Shown here: positions 24,963-32,632 of the stretch, piece by piece
How positions within the stretch are numbered: position 1 is the first letter of the stretch
Layout of the letters: the number at the start of each line of letters is the position of its first letter
Source of the DNA: DASVTR01 sp033855775
Lineage (GTDB): Bacteria; Acidobacteriota; Blastocatellia; Pyrinomonadales; Pyrinomonadaceae
Direction: 5' to 3'
NCBI GenBank assembly: GCA_033855775.1
Contig: JAWVFT010000023.1
Location: forward strand, 1 to 64,000
DNA length: 64,000 bases
Position numbers and translations under genes: made by a program
Notes under the pieces: model-generated
The model's database searches: none
Told to the model about the DNA's origin: nothing
What the model saw: only the letters and a program-made list of their open reading frames with translations

Positions 24963-26033
24963 ATGTCGCTTGATGAAACGATTTTCCTGACGGGGTTTCC
25001 CGGCTTTATCGCCGGGCGGCTCGTCGCGCGGCTGGCGGCGGAGGGCGCGCGTTTCCTGCTGCTCGTGCAGCCCGCGTTCATCGAGCGCGCGCGCGAAGAT
25101 GTGGCGCGCATCAGTGCCGAGGCCAACCAGCCCGCCGATAATTTCCGTCTCCTCGCGGGCGACATCACGCAGGCAGACCTGGGACTTCAACCGACAGACC
25201 TCGCGCTGGCACGCGCCGAGACGACCGTGCTCTTTCATCTCGCCGCCATCTACGACCTCGCGGTCGCGCGCGACCCGGCCCTGCGCGTTAACCTCGAAGG
25301 CACGCGCCACGTCAACCGCTTCGCGCGCTCACTCAACGGCCTGCGCCATTATCACTACGTCTCGACCTGCTACGTCGCGGGCCTACGCACCGGAGTGATT
25401 CTGGAAAGCGAACTGCGACACGAGGCGGGCTTTCGTAATTACTACGAAGAGACGAAGTATCTGGCCGAGCTTGAGGTCGAAGAGTTAAAGAACGATTTGC
25501 CGCTGACGATTCATCGCCCCTCCGTCGTCTGCGGCGATTCGCAGACGGGTGAGACGGCGAAGTACGACGGCATCTATTATCTGATTCAATATCTGCTGAA
25601 GAGTCCGCGCCTGCTCTCGCTCGTCAACATCGGCAACCGTCGCGTCCAACTCAATCTCGTTCCCGTGGATTTCGTCGTCGAAGCGATGGCGCGGCTCGCC
25701 AGAGAAGAGCGCGCCGTCGGCGCAACCCTTCAACTGGCAGACCCCGCGCCGCTCACTTCCGGCCAACTCTTCGACGCCATCGCGGGGACGGTCGCCGGAC
25801 GCGCAGCAAAACTCAAGCTTCCCGCCCCGCTCGTCAGAACATCGCTTTCGCTCCCCTTCTCTCCCAAACTGACCGGGCTGCCGCGCTCCGCCGTCCCCTA
25901 TTTTTTCCTCAGCCAGACCTACGACACAGAGAGAGCGCGCCAACTGCTCCAACCCCTCGGCGTCAACTGCCCGCCCTTTCCCTCTTACGTCAAAGCCCTC
26001 GTCCGCTTCGTCGCCGAACATCCGAAACTTTAG
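24963..26033 (+). CDS. Extended SDR, fatty acyl-CoA/thioester reductase-like
   Basis: 356 residues. The N-terminal NAD(P) site is TGFPGFIAGRLVARL; LLAGDITQADLGL, VLFHLAAIYDLAV and the catalytic YYEETK (YxxxK) define an extended short-chain dehydrogenase. HRPSVVCGDSQTGETAKYDG matches the NAD_binding_4 (male-sterility/thioester reductase) branch, which reduces acyl thioesters to aldehydes or alcohols, though epimerase-like activity cannot be excluded. The C-terminus is a substrate lid. The gene stands between fluC and the peroxide regulator with no obvious operon partner. Confidence 0.75.
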   Translation: MSLDETIFLTGFPGFIAGRLVARLAAEGARFLLLVQPAFIERAREDVARISAEANQPADNFRLLAGDITQADLGLQPTDLALARAETTVLFHLAAIYDLAVARDPALRVNLEGTRHVNRFARSLNGLRHYHYVSTCYVAGLRTGVILESELRHEAGFRNYYEETKYLAELEVEELKNDLPLTIHRPSVVCGDSQTGETAKYDGIYYLIQYLLKSPRLLSLVNIGNRRVQLNLVPVDFVVEAMARLAREERAVGATLQLADPAPLTSGQLFDAIAGTVAGRAAKLKLPAPLVRTSLSLPFSPKLTGLPRSAVPYFFLSQTYDTERARQLLQPLGVNCPPFPSYVKALVRFVAEHPKL

Positions 26034-26171
26034 AAACAATGGATAGCCAGCGACTCTTAAAGTCTGCGCGACGCGCGCAGCCGTGACAGGCAAAATCTTT
26101 TAGCTCCGCCTTCATCATTCCTTGTTAGCTCAGCCTTCATCGTTCCTCGCCCCGTTTGTCGTTTCGCCCGC

Positions 26172-26205
26172 TTGACAAAAATGCGATTTAGAATTATTCT
26201 AAATC
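26172..26205 (+). promoter_or_regulatory. perR promoter with overlapping Per box
   Basis: TTGACA (26172-26177) and TATTCT (26195-26200) are 17 bp apart. A perfect 10-bp inverted repeat with one central base (26185-26194 and 26196-26205) covers the -10 region. Its core TTAGAATTATTCTAA matches the PerR consensus TTATAATNATTATAA at 12 or 13 of 14 informative positions. Binding would block the promoter, so the gene probably represses itself. Confidence 0.8.
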
Positions 26206-26220
26206 CAGATTAAAACAATC

Positions 26221-26634
26221 ATGGCTAAAGACACAGGAGATCGGGGTGGCGTTGAGACGCTGACACCGCAGCGCGAGACAGTGTTGCGCGTGATTCAGGA
26301 TAGCGAAAACCACCTGACGGCGAGCGAGATTTTCGAAGCGGCGCGGCGGCTCAGGCCGACGATTAGCTACGCGACCGTCTACAACTCTCTGCGTTACCTG
26401 AAGGACTCAGGGTTAATCCACGAGATTCAGTTCGGCAACGGCGCGAGCCGCTATGACCGCGAGACGACGCGGCACGACCATGCGATGTGCACGCGCTGCG
26501 GCAAGCTGGTGGACTTCGACCTGGATTTATCGAAGGAACTGATGCGCGCGGCAGCCAGACGTTCAGGCTTTAAGGCCCAAGCCGTGCGCCTGACGCTCCA
26601 CGGCCTCTGCCCCGTTTGTCGTTCTCAGCCGTGA
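26221..26634 (+). CDS. perR: Fur-family peroxide regulator (PerR-like)
   Basis: 137 residues. The N-terminal winged helix has PQRETVLRVIQDSENHLTASEIFEAARRLRPTISYATVYNSLRYLKDSGLIHEI. The dimerisation domain has the structural zinc cysteines C90/C93 (HAMCTRCGK) and C130/C133 (LCPVC), and the HDHAMC metal histidines. PerR-type repressors bind Fe or Mn and lose DNA binding when H2O2 oxidises the metal-site histidines. The assignment to PerR rather than Fur rests on the Per box at its own promoter and the peroxiredoxin gene 117 bp downstream. Confidence 0.87.
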   Translation: MAKDTGDRGGVETLTPQRETVLRVIQDSENHLTASEIFEAARRLRPTISYATVYNSLRYLKDSGLIHEIQFGNGASRYDRETTRHDHAMCTRCGKLVDFDLDLSKELMRAAARRSGFKAQAVRLTLHGLCPVCRSQP

Positions 26635-26751
26635 AGCAGCGAGGCCGCAGGGGACTCTCGCGCGGCACATAATATTTGACGCTTGACCACGCGAATGCGC
26701 GTTCGGTCAGCGTCAGTTGATGAAACTAACTTTCTTGAAAGGGATGAATTA

Positions 26752-27318
26752 ATGCAAGCGACAGCGACAGCAGTTGAAAAAGCGATGGTCGGACAGCCGG
26801 CGCCGGATTTCGATATGGCTTCGACCAAAAATCTGGAATCGTTGAACGAGAACGTCAAGCTTTCGGACTACAAAGGACAATGGGTGGTGTTGCTTTTCTA
26901 CCCGCTCGATTTCACCTTCGTCTGCCCGACGGAGTTGACGACGTTTAGCGACCGCTACGAAGATTTTCAAGGCATCGGCGCGGAGATTATCGGCGTCTCG
27001 ACCGACTCGGTTTACTCGCACCGCGCGTGGATTAACACGCCGCGCGACAAGGGCGGCGTCAGCGATTTGAAGTACCCGCTGGCGGCGGATTCGACCAAGC
27101 AGGTGGCGAGCGACTACGGCGTGCTCATCGAAGACAAGGGCATCGCTCTGCGCGGCCTCTTCGTGATTGACCCCGAAGGCGTCCTGCGCTACAAGGTGAT
27201 TCACGACCTCAACATCGGTCGCTCGGCGGAAGAGACGCTGCGCGTCATCCAGGCATTGCAGACCGGCGGCCTCTGTCAGGCCGAATGGAAGCCGGGACAG
27301 GAAACAATCAAGGGTTAA
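26752..27318 (+). CDS. 2-Cys peroxiredoxin (AhpC/Prx1 class)
   Basis: 188 residues. The peroxidatic cysteine C58 is in FYPLDFTFVCPTE and the resolving C175 in GGLCQAEWKPG, giving a typical 2-Cys enzyme that reduces H2O2 and organic peroxides. GVSTDSVYSHRAWI and VIDPEGVLRYKVIHDLNIGRS are also diagnostic. The ATG at 26752 with AAAGGGA eight bases upstream is preferred over one at 26683. It sits between the perR-like gene and a thioredoxin-like gene, which may supply electrons. A second Per box upstream was not seen. Confidence 0.93.
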   Translation: MQATATAVEKAMVGQPAPDFDMASTKNLESLNENVKLSDYKGQWVVLLFYPLDFTFVCPTELTTFSDRYEDFQGIGAEIIGVSTDSVYSHRAWINTPRDKGGVSDLKYPLAADSTKQVASDYGVLIEDKGIALRGLFVIDPEGVLRYKVIHDLNIGRSAEETLRVIQALQTGGLCQAEWKPGQETIKG

Positions 27319-27321
27319 GAA

Positions 27322-27400
27322 CAGTGACGAGTGACGAGTGACGAGTGACGAGCAGGAACAAGTTTTTAACTTGTCACTCGTCACTCGTCACTTGTCACTG
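27322..27400. repeat. GTGACRA heptamer inverted array (hairpin)
   Basis: Four GTGACGA units (27324-27352) face TTGTCAC TCGTCAC TCGTCAC TTGTCAC (27371-27399) around a loop with AACAAGTTTTTAAC. The stem is nearly perfect. It begins four bases after the peroxiredoxin stop and ends directly at the GAGGT that serves the next gene. Confidence 0.85.
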
Positions 27401-27411
27401 AGGTACAGATT

Positions 27412-27894
27412 ATGCCAATGAGAATCGGGACGGAGATGCCGTCTTTGGACGGCGCGACCGAGTGGTTTGGAGCGACGCAGGCCCACGCTGAAAGCGAGAG
27501 CCGGAATCGCCCGACGCTCGTTCATTTCTGGTCTGTCAGTTGCGGCATCTGCAAGCAGAACATGCCGCGCGTCGGCGAATGGCGCGACCAGAAGCGCGAA
27601 GACGGCTTGCGCGTCATCGCCATTCACATGCCGCGCTACGAAGCCGACACGGACACGGAAGCCGTGCGCGAGGCCATCGCCAAGCACGGCATCACGGAGC
27701 CGTGCGCGATTGATAACGAGCACAAGCTGCGCGACGCCTTCAAGAACGAACAAGGCTACGTGCCCGCTTATTATCTCTTCAACGCGGAGGGCAAGCTCAA
27801 GAGCTTCGCCGCCGGAGAGCGCGGCCTGCACATGCTGCAATCCGCGCTGGACAGACTGCTCGCCGCGACAGCGAAGCAGGAAGCCACGGCTTAG
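27412..27894 (+). CDS. Thioredoxin-like protein (TlpA/ResA type, cytoplasmic)
   Basis: 160 residues without a signal peptide. A redoxin fold is shown by GTEMPSLDGATEWFG, TLVHFWSVSCGICKQNMPRV with active-site C44-G-I-C47, LRVIAIHMPRYE, and a cis-Pro region YVPAYYLFNAEGKL. It probably exchanges disulfides; with the peroxiredoxin directly upstream it is a good candidate reductant. The ATG has GAGGT about eight bases upstream, placed exactly at the foot of the heptamer hairpin. Confidence 0.8.
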   Translation: MPMRIGTEMPSLDGATEWFGATQAHAESESRNRPTLVHFWSVSCGICKQNMPRVGEWRDQKREDGLRVIAIHMPRYEADTDTEAVREAIAKHGITEPCAIDNEHKLRDAFKNEQGYVPAYYLFNAEGKLKSFAAGERGLHMLQSALDRLLAATAKQEATA

Positions 27895-27996
27895 CAGAGG
27901 CGCGGAGCCTTGCGTCTTGAATGAGGAATGAAAGAGAGCGGAGTTGAATTTTAAATTCGCGCCCCGCGTTCTCTGCTTATCAGGAGGTCTGCTGTT

Positions 27997-28656
27997 GTGT
28001 TGAGAGTAAAGTTGAAGAGAATGAGCGCGGCATTGTGTGCGCTCATGATGCTGGCGGGAGCGGCGATGGCGCAGAGCGAAGCGCGTTACAGCGAGTTGCC
28101 GGAATTTCATCAAGTCAACCAGCAACTCTATCGCGGCGCGCAACCGCGCGACGGCGGGCTGCGCAAGTTGAAAGAGCTTGGCATCAAGACCGTCATCAGC
28201 CTGCGCGGCGAAAACGAAATCACGACCGACGAGCGCAAGGAAGCCGAAAGCCTGGGGCTGCATTATGAGAGCGTTCCGCTGCCGGGCTTGAACCGCCCTT
28301 CGAGCAAAGATGTCGAGCGCATACTGGCTCTCATCAACGCTCCTGAAAATCAGCCGGTCTTCGTCCATTGCAATCACGGCAAAGACCGCACGGGGACAAT
28401 CGTCGCCGTCTATCGCATCACGCACGACGGCTGGACTTCGGAGCAGGCGAAGGCCGAAGCCAAACGCTACGGGATGAGTTGGGTGCAACGCGGGATGAAG
28501 GATTTCATCTCGGACTATTACCGCGATTGGACGAAGCGGAAAGCGACCGGCGTTTATCAAGACGATGGGACGACAGAGAAGCTCTCAGGCTTGAGCCTCA
28601 GTGCTTTCATTCCTCGTTCGTCCGGCGTCCCGTTTGCGCTCATCAGCTTTTCGTAA
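27997..28656 (+). CDS. Secreted dual-specificity/tyrosine phosphatase-like protein
   Basis: 219 residues. The GTG at 27997 is supported by a full AGGAGGT (27982-27988) eight bases upstream. A signal peptide (MSAALCALMMLAGAAMAQ) is followed by a cysteine-phosphatase fold: FHQVNQQLYRGAQPRDGGLRKLKELGIKTVISLRGENE, and the P-loop HCNHGKDRTG with C125 and R131. The FVHCNHGKDRTG loop resembles bacterial DSP and phytase-like phosphatases. The exported location suggests a periplasmic phosphate ester or lipid substrate. The last 14 bases overlap the 3' end of the convergent DUF4112 gene. Confidence 0.85.
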   Translation: MLRVKLKRMSAALCALMMLAGAAMAQSEARYSELPEFHQVNQQLYRGAQPRDGGLRKLKELGIKTVISLRGENEITTDERKEAESLGLHYESVPLPGLNRPSSKDVERILALINAPENQPVFVHCNHGKDRTGTIVAVYRITHDGWTSEQAKAEAKRYGMSWVQRGMKDFISDYYRDWTKRKATGVYQDDGTTEKLSGLSLSAFIPRSSGVPFALISFS

Positions 28657-29281
28657 AGTAACCGATGATGAGCGAGAGCAGGTAGAGGCTGAGCACGATT
28701 GAGCCGACGAGCAGCGCGAGCAGAACAAGGATAATCACGCCGACGAAAAGCCAGTCGCTCGTCCTTCCCTGCTTCGCCTCGGCAGCCGTGACGGTCGCCC
28801 GCTGGCGCAGCAACTCGACGTTCATCTCGTTTGACTTCCATGCAAAATCGAAGATGTCGCCGACCAAAGGGATTGAGCCGAGCACATAGTCCACGCCGAT
28901 GTTGAGGCCCATCCGCAGCAGCGTCACTTTAGGCACGCGGTAGCGCACGCCCGCCGCCAGAATGTAGAACGAGACGAGCGAAGTCGCAGTGTCGCCGATG
29001 CCCGGAATCAAGCCGACGAGCGCGTCCAGGCCGAAGCGCCAGCCGACGCCCGGAATGCGAAACAGCCCGTCCATCAAGTGGCTCAATTTATCGAGACTCT
29101 GCTCGACCTCAGTCTTTGAGTAGCGCGCCGCGCGTTCATCGCCTCGCGCGCCGCGCAATATCGCCGCCTTCTCTTTCATCTCTTGCCGAATCCTTGTCGT
29201 CATCGTCCGCGCCTGTGTCAACGTATGCGTGACGCGCGACGCTGCGTAAGCCAACATACCAATCGGGGATGCATTCATCAT
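28643..29281 (-). CDS. DUF4112 membrane protein
   Basis: 212 residues. The core LDKLSHLMDGLFRIPGVGWRFGLDALVGLIPGIGDTATSLVSFYILAAGVRYRVPKVTLLRMGLNIGVDYVLGSIPLVGDIFDFAWKSNEMNVELLRQR is the DUF4112 domain. A C-terminal membrane span follows (WLFVGVIILVLLALLVGSIVLSLYLLSLIIGY). The function of the family is unknown. Its coding end overlaps that of the phosphatase by 14 bp, an uncommon tail-to-tail overlap. Confidence 0.85.
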   Translation of the reverse strand: MMNASPIGMLAYAASRVTHTLTQARTMTTRIRQEMKEKAAILRGARGDERAARYSKTEVEQSLDKLSHLMDGLFRIPGVGWRFGLDALVGLIPGIGDTATSLVSFYILAAGVRYRVPKVTLLRMGLNIGVDYVLGSIPLVGDIFDFAWKSNEMNVELLRQRATVTAAEAKQGRTSDWLFVGVIILVLLALLVGSIVLSLYLLSLIIGYFTKS

Positions 29282-29412
29282 ACGGGAAGAGCGTTGACGA
29301 CGCCAACGCTTGATGACAGACGAGAGACTATTCCGTAGACGACGGCGTGGCGGCGAGGGCGGCTTTGATTCGGGGAACCGCTGCGATGCGGTTGAATGAG
29401 CGGTTGCGGCTT

Positions 29413-30264
29413 TTACTTTTGCGCGGCGTAGGATTTCGGGTCTATCGCCGTGTTCGTCTCGAAATCGAATCCTAAGGCGGGAGAATCTTTTTCTTGATAA
29501 TAGTTGAGCAGCAGGTAGACCTTTGAGCCGTCGTTTGACCAGACGAACCTGCCGCCGTCTGCTTCCGTCAAAGAGTCGCCTATCGCGCCAATCGTTCGCC
29601 AGATGATGGAACGCGGTCGTCGCGCGATGAGCACGCCATTGACATCAATCCAGGCATTGAGCGGAACCAGCCGCGCTTCCTTCGAGCCATCCGCCGAGAC
29701 GCTGGCCGCAATCTTCACGTCTCTTGAGAAACGCCCGAAATTTACGACGCTTGAATTGAGAGCCAACAACAAGAGCAACTCGCAGACGAGAATCAAGGCT
29801 TGCTTCCTGAAGGAAGATTCCTTTGCTGAACGCGGGTTGAGCAGGAAGCGAAAATTCAGTAGATGCTCTACTGTCAGAGCGACGACGAAAGCGGCTATCA
29901 TCCAGAAAGCGGACATCAGCGCGCTCTCAAGTTGCGGGTCAATGACCGGCCAGCCGGGTTCCAGCGAAGCCTTTTTGAAAACGCTGGTCGCCGTCCAACA
30001 TTCAGTCCACGCAAGCAGAATCACGGCCTGAAAGATAAGCAGCCCACGGAGCATCGCCCTGACCAATTTGCTTTGATGAAAAAACCTGACGCCGAAAGTG
30101 GCAAGCAGGGCCGTGAGGGCGAGCAACACGCGGGGCGTAACCAGCCCTAAGGGCAGGCCGACTGCGAAGAGCGCAAAGCCGACCCGCTCGCTGCGAACGG
30201 CCATAATCGCCGGCGCAGATAAGGCAAGGACTATCGCTATTCGCTGAATATTTTTGCTCTCCAT
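29413..30264 (-). CDS. Hypothetical polytopic membrane protein
   Basis: 283 residues. The first half has about five membrane spans (for example IAIVLALSAPAIMAV, FALFAVGLPLGLVTPRVLLALTALLATFGV, MLRGLLIFQAVILLAW, MSAFWMIAAFVVALTVEHLL, QALILVCELLLLLALNSSV). The second half is a soluble beta-rich domain (ASVSADGSKEARLVPLNAWIDVNGVLIARRPRSIIW, RFVWSNDGSKVYLLLNYYQEKDSPALGFDF). This soluble part resembles WD40-like or PD40 beta-propeller fragments that read "WSNDGSKVYLL". No enzyme motif was found. Confidence 0.65.
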   Translation of the reverse strand: MESKNIQRIAIVLALSAPAIMAVRSERVGFALFAVGLPLGLVTPRVLLALTALLATFGVRFFHQSKLVRAMLRGLLIFQAVILLAWTECWTATSVFKKASLEPGWPVIDPQLESALMSAFWMIAAFVVALTVEHLLNFRFLLNPRSAKESSFRKQALILVCELLLLLALNSSVVNFGRFSRDVKIAASVSADGSKEARLVPLNAWIDVNGVLIARRPRSIIWRTIGAIGDSLTEADGGRFVWSNDGSKVYLLLNYYQEKDSPALGFDFETNTAIDPKSYAAQK

Positions 30265-30469
30265 ATTGCGCCGCCGACTTATCAGAAACTAACGCTCCGA
30301 TGCAACCGCGTCGAGCATAAAGCGCTCCGGCTGGATTCCCAAAGAGAGCGTCGAAAGAATTGTTGTCGAGGCGTCAGAGTTCGGATGTATACTCGTCTCC
30401 TTTTGTGCCGGAAGAGAGATTGATTGAGGGGTCAACTTAAAAGAGATGCCAGGCTAAAGGAGAGCTATC

Positions 30470-31066
30470 GTGAGCGAAGAGCGCGAGCAAGAGAAACCGG
30501 AGGGAGAGAAGAAGCCGGAGGAGAAAGAGAAGCCAAATCGTTTGGAGTCTGTGGCGAAGTTGGTGGGCATCATCGGCGGGTTGATAGCCGTCTTCGTCGG
30601 CATCTACCAGTTGAGCCAGGGCGCTTATCAAAACGCCAGAGACTTGCGCTGGAAGCAGGCGGAGTTGGCGCGCGAGATGGTTCTCAAGATGATGGACGAC
30701 GAAGGTTGGAAGGCGATGGAGATGATGGATTGGGACGACGAAGGGCGCGATTATGAGATTAACGGGCAGAAAGAAAAAGTCAACGCCAATGCCGTCTACG
30801 CCGCGCTGGAAAAACATGAGAGCACGGACAAGGACAGGTACATCATCGACCGTCTCGACCGCACGTTCTTTTTAGTCAGCCAGCTTCAGGCCGCCGTCCG
30901 CTCCGACCTCGTTAAGCTCGAAGACGTGCGCTTTCCCTTGAGCTGGTATGCGGCCAAGCGAATGTGTCCGCGCAAGCAATTGTTCGAAGAGTACATGAAA
31001 GAGAACGCGGCGCCGGAGACGCTGCTCTTTTTTCAAAGCCTTGAGGAATGGCAAAAATGCAAATGA
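30470..31066 (+). CDS. Single-span membrane protein, unknown
   Basis: 198 residues from a GTG start with AAAGGAG (30456-30462). An acidic/basic charged N-terminus (EREQEKPEGEKKPEEKEKPNR) precedes one membrane span (LVGIIGGLIAVFVGIYQL). A helical soluble domain follows, with WKQAELAREMVLKMMDDEGWKAMEMMDWDDEGRDYEINGQKEKVNANAVYAALEKHESTDKDRYIIDRLDRTFFLVSQLQAAVRSDLVKLEDVRFPLSWYAAKRM. It resembles DUF4760-like proteins in outline, but I cannot assign a function. The charged N-tail is a likely cytoplasmic anchor. Confidence 0.65.
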   Translation: MSEEREQEKPEGEKKPEEKEKPNRLESVAKLVGIIGGLIAVFVGIYQLSQGAYQNARDLRWKQAELAREMVLKMMDDEGWKAMEMMDWDDEGRDYEINGQKEKVNANAVYAALEKHESTDKDRYIIDRLDRTFFLVSQLQAAVRSDLVKLEDVRFPLSWYAAKRMCPRKQLFEEYMKENAAPETLLFFQSLEEWQKCK

Positions 31067-31242
31067 GCGCGGCTGTCAACAGCGGTGAAGAATCAACAGA
31101 CGGCATCGGAAGCTTCCGACAGCTTGCGTTTACACAGGCCGTAGGTTTGGGAGTTAAAGTTGTGGGGGCGCGAATTTGACAAACCGACTCCGAACCAGAA
31201 AACTAAGAAGCGACCGCAGCAACCAAAGCTTATTGACGGAGC

Positions 31243-31554
31243 ATGAAAGCAGAAGAGATGGACGAGAAGAACAGAATCAGGGAACAAGATAGCGCTGAAC
31301 TGCGCCCAACGGATTTAGCCATCCGCGTGAACAACGTTTTGACCAACGACCCGTGCGCGTTGTGCGGCGAGGCTACAGACCCGACCGGCATCGACCTCTA
31401 TCTGGCGGACAAGCCCGCGCTCGTCTGCCACGCCTGCGGGCTGCTGCACGCTCCGGCCCTCGTGCGGCTGCTTGATTTAGCGAGCGCGGCCAACACCTTC
31501 GTCAGAGCCGAGTATGAGATGTACGGAGTGCAGTCGGACGAGAAGCCCGCTTGA
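31243..31554 (+). CDS. Small zinc-ribbon protein, unknown
   Basis: 103 residues, cytoplasmic. Two CxxC pairs (CALCGEATDPTGIDLYLADKPALVCHAC) form a likely zinc ribbon in the middle. The tail AYLLDLASAANTFVRAEYEMYG region is helical. No enzymatic motif is present. ACGGAGC upstream is a weak ribosome site. The function is unknown. Confidence 0.6.
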   Translation: MKAEEMDEKNRIREQDSAELRPTDLAIRVNNVLTNDPCALCGEATDPTGIDLYLADKPALVCHACGLLHAPALVRLLDLASAANTFVRAEYEMYGVQSDEKPA

Positions 31555-31681
31555 CGAAGAAGCCGCAAGCCAGAAGCGGGAACGACGCGACGAGGAATGA
31601 AAGCCTTGCTCTTAATCGCTCATCCTTCATCGCGGCGCCGCTGCTTCGTCGTCTCTGCGGCTCAGCTTGTCGTCGTCGTCG

Positions 31682-32314
31682 TCAAGCGGCTTTCTGCTTG
31701 TAGGCTTTCTCCGCGTTATGGAATCTGGTCATGATGTAGCCAACCCAGACGAGGACTAAGATAATCAGCAGAATGATGAGCCCGACGGCGAGCCATGTGC
31801 CGACCACGCGACCGATGAAGCGTAGGAAGGGATTCAGGTCGACGAAGTAGTAGGCGAGCACGAAGGGCAGCGCGCCGAGGGCGATGAAGAGATACGGGCG
31901 CAGGAAGCGGTCAAGCGTCATGCGACGCTTTGCGAGCAGGTCAAAGCTCTGCCGTTCGCCGCGCGCGTCCTGCGAATAGCGGCGCGGGCGAATCTTCCAG
32001 ACGGACAAGGGGACGAGCGGAAAGCCGAAGAGCGTCACCCAACGCGAGGCTTCGTAGTGGCCGTCTTCGACCGGGCGATAGTCAAGCAGCATGATGCCGC
32101 AGCCGTTGAAGGACGTGGTGCGCGTCGGCGTCGTTATCTCTTGAATGTCATCGTTGATGGCCGACAAGCGTTCCTGTAGCAGGCGCAACTGCTCCTCCGG
32201 CGTCGCGGCGGACGAATCAGCCGGAGCAGGCGGCAGCGGCGCGTCGCATTGTTGGCAGTTGGCCTGAGCGAGCGGGTTCGCAAACTGGCAGGCGGGGCAT
32301 TCGACTTGATTCAT
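31682..32314 (-). CDS. Zinc-ribbon membrane protein, unknown
   Basis: 210 residues. An N-terminal zinc ribbon MNQVECPACQFANPLAQANCQQCDAP is followed by a Pro/Ala linker, a short coiled region (EEQLRLLQERLSAINDDIQEI), a domain with CGIMLLDYRPVEDGHYEASRWVTLFGFPLVPLSVWKIRPRRY, and two membrane spans (FIALGALPFVLAYYFV and GTWLAVGLIILLIILVLVWVGYIM). This layout is seen in uncharacterised membrane proteins. Repeat-rich DNA (31580-31680) separates it from the preceding gene. Confidence 0.7.
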   Translation of the reverse strand: MNQVECPACQFANPLAQANCQQCDAPLPPAPADSSAATPEEQLRLLQERLSAINDDIQEITTPTRTTSFNGCGIMLLDYRPVEDGHYEASRWVTLFGFPLVPLSVWKIRPRRYSQDARGERQSFDLLAKRRMTLDRFLRPYLFIALGALPFVLAYYFVDLNPFLRFIGRVVGTWLAVGLIILLIILVLVWVGYIMTRFHNAEKAYKQKAA

Positions 32315-32414
32315 AGCTTGGATTTTTACCGGCGGCGCGAACTAAAGTTGGACGAACGTTTTACCTTTGCTGGCTGTAAAAAGCAAACCGGAGGACGAGA
32401 GCGCGGCGGTTCAT

Positions 32415-32443
32415 TTGCTTTTCGCGCGCGCGCGGGTTATGTT
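32415..32443 (+). promoter_or_regulatory. Putative promoter of the candidate small RNA
   Basis: TTGCTT (32415-32420) and TATGTT (32438-32443) lie 17 bp apart. Predicted transcription starts near 32449-32451, exactly where the first stem begins. The -35 match is only moderate. Confidence 0.35.
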
Positions 32444-32447
32444 ATGC

Positions 32448-32560
32448 GCAACCGGGATGGAGGATGAACTTCTCCGTCTCAGTGGTTGCTGGGGTGAGGA
32501 CAGTAGCCACATTAGAACAGGCGCGAGGCTTCCAAAAGCTGCCGCGCCTGTTCGCTTTTA
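32448..32560 (+). ncRNA. Candidate small structured RNA
   Basis: The sequence 32448-32489 folds into a hairpin: 32448-32453 with 32484-32489, and 32456-32462 with 32472-32478. An alternative 9-bp stem pairs 32482-32490 with 32502-32510 and excludes the first. A terminator hairpin ends the segment. No protein gene follows on this strand. I could not match it to SRP, 6S, RNase P or tmRNA consensus. The length would be about 110 nt. Confidence 0.35.
32515..32558 (+). terminator. Rho-independent terminator on the + strand
   Basis: Bases 32515-32525 pair perfectly with 32543-32553, with an inner GGCTT/AAGCT stem, and CTTTT follows. No protein gene on the + strand precedes it, which suggests it ends a non-coding transcript. 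Confidence 0.6.
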
Positions 32561-32632
32561 TGGCTCATCATCCGCGTTTGATAAAACTGCTGAACGAAAA
32601 AACTTGAAGACAGTTGACGACGACAATCAGGC

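Larger units (their letters stand above)
32315..32632. other. Intergenic region holding a candidate small RNA
   Basis: 318 bases between two minus-strand genes without a credible protein gene. It contains a plus-strand promoter, a structured segment and a terminator, described separately. Confidence 0.5.
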
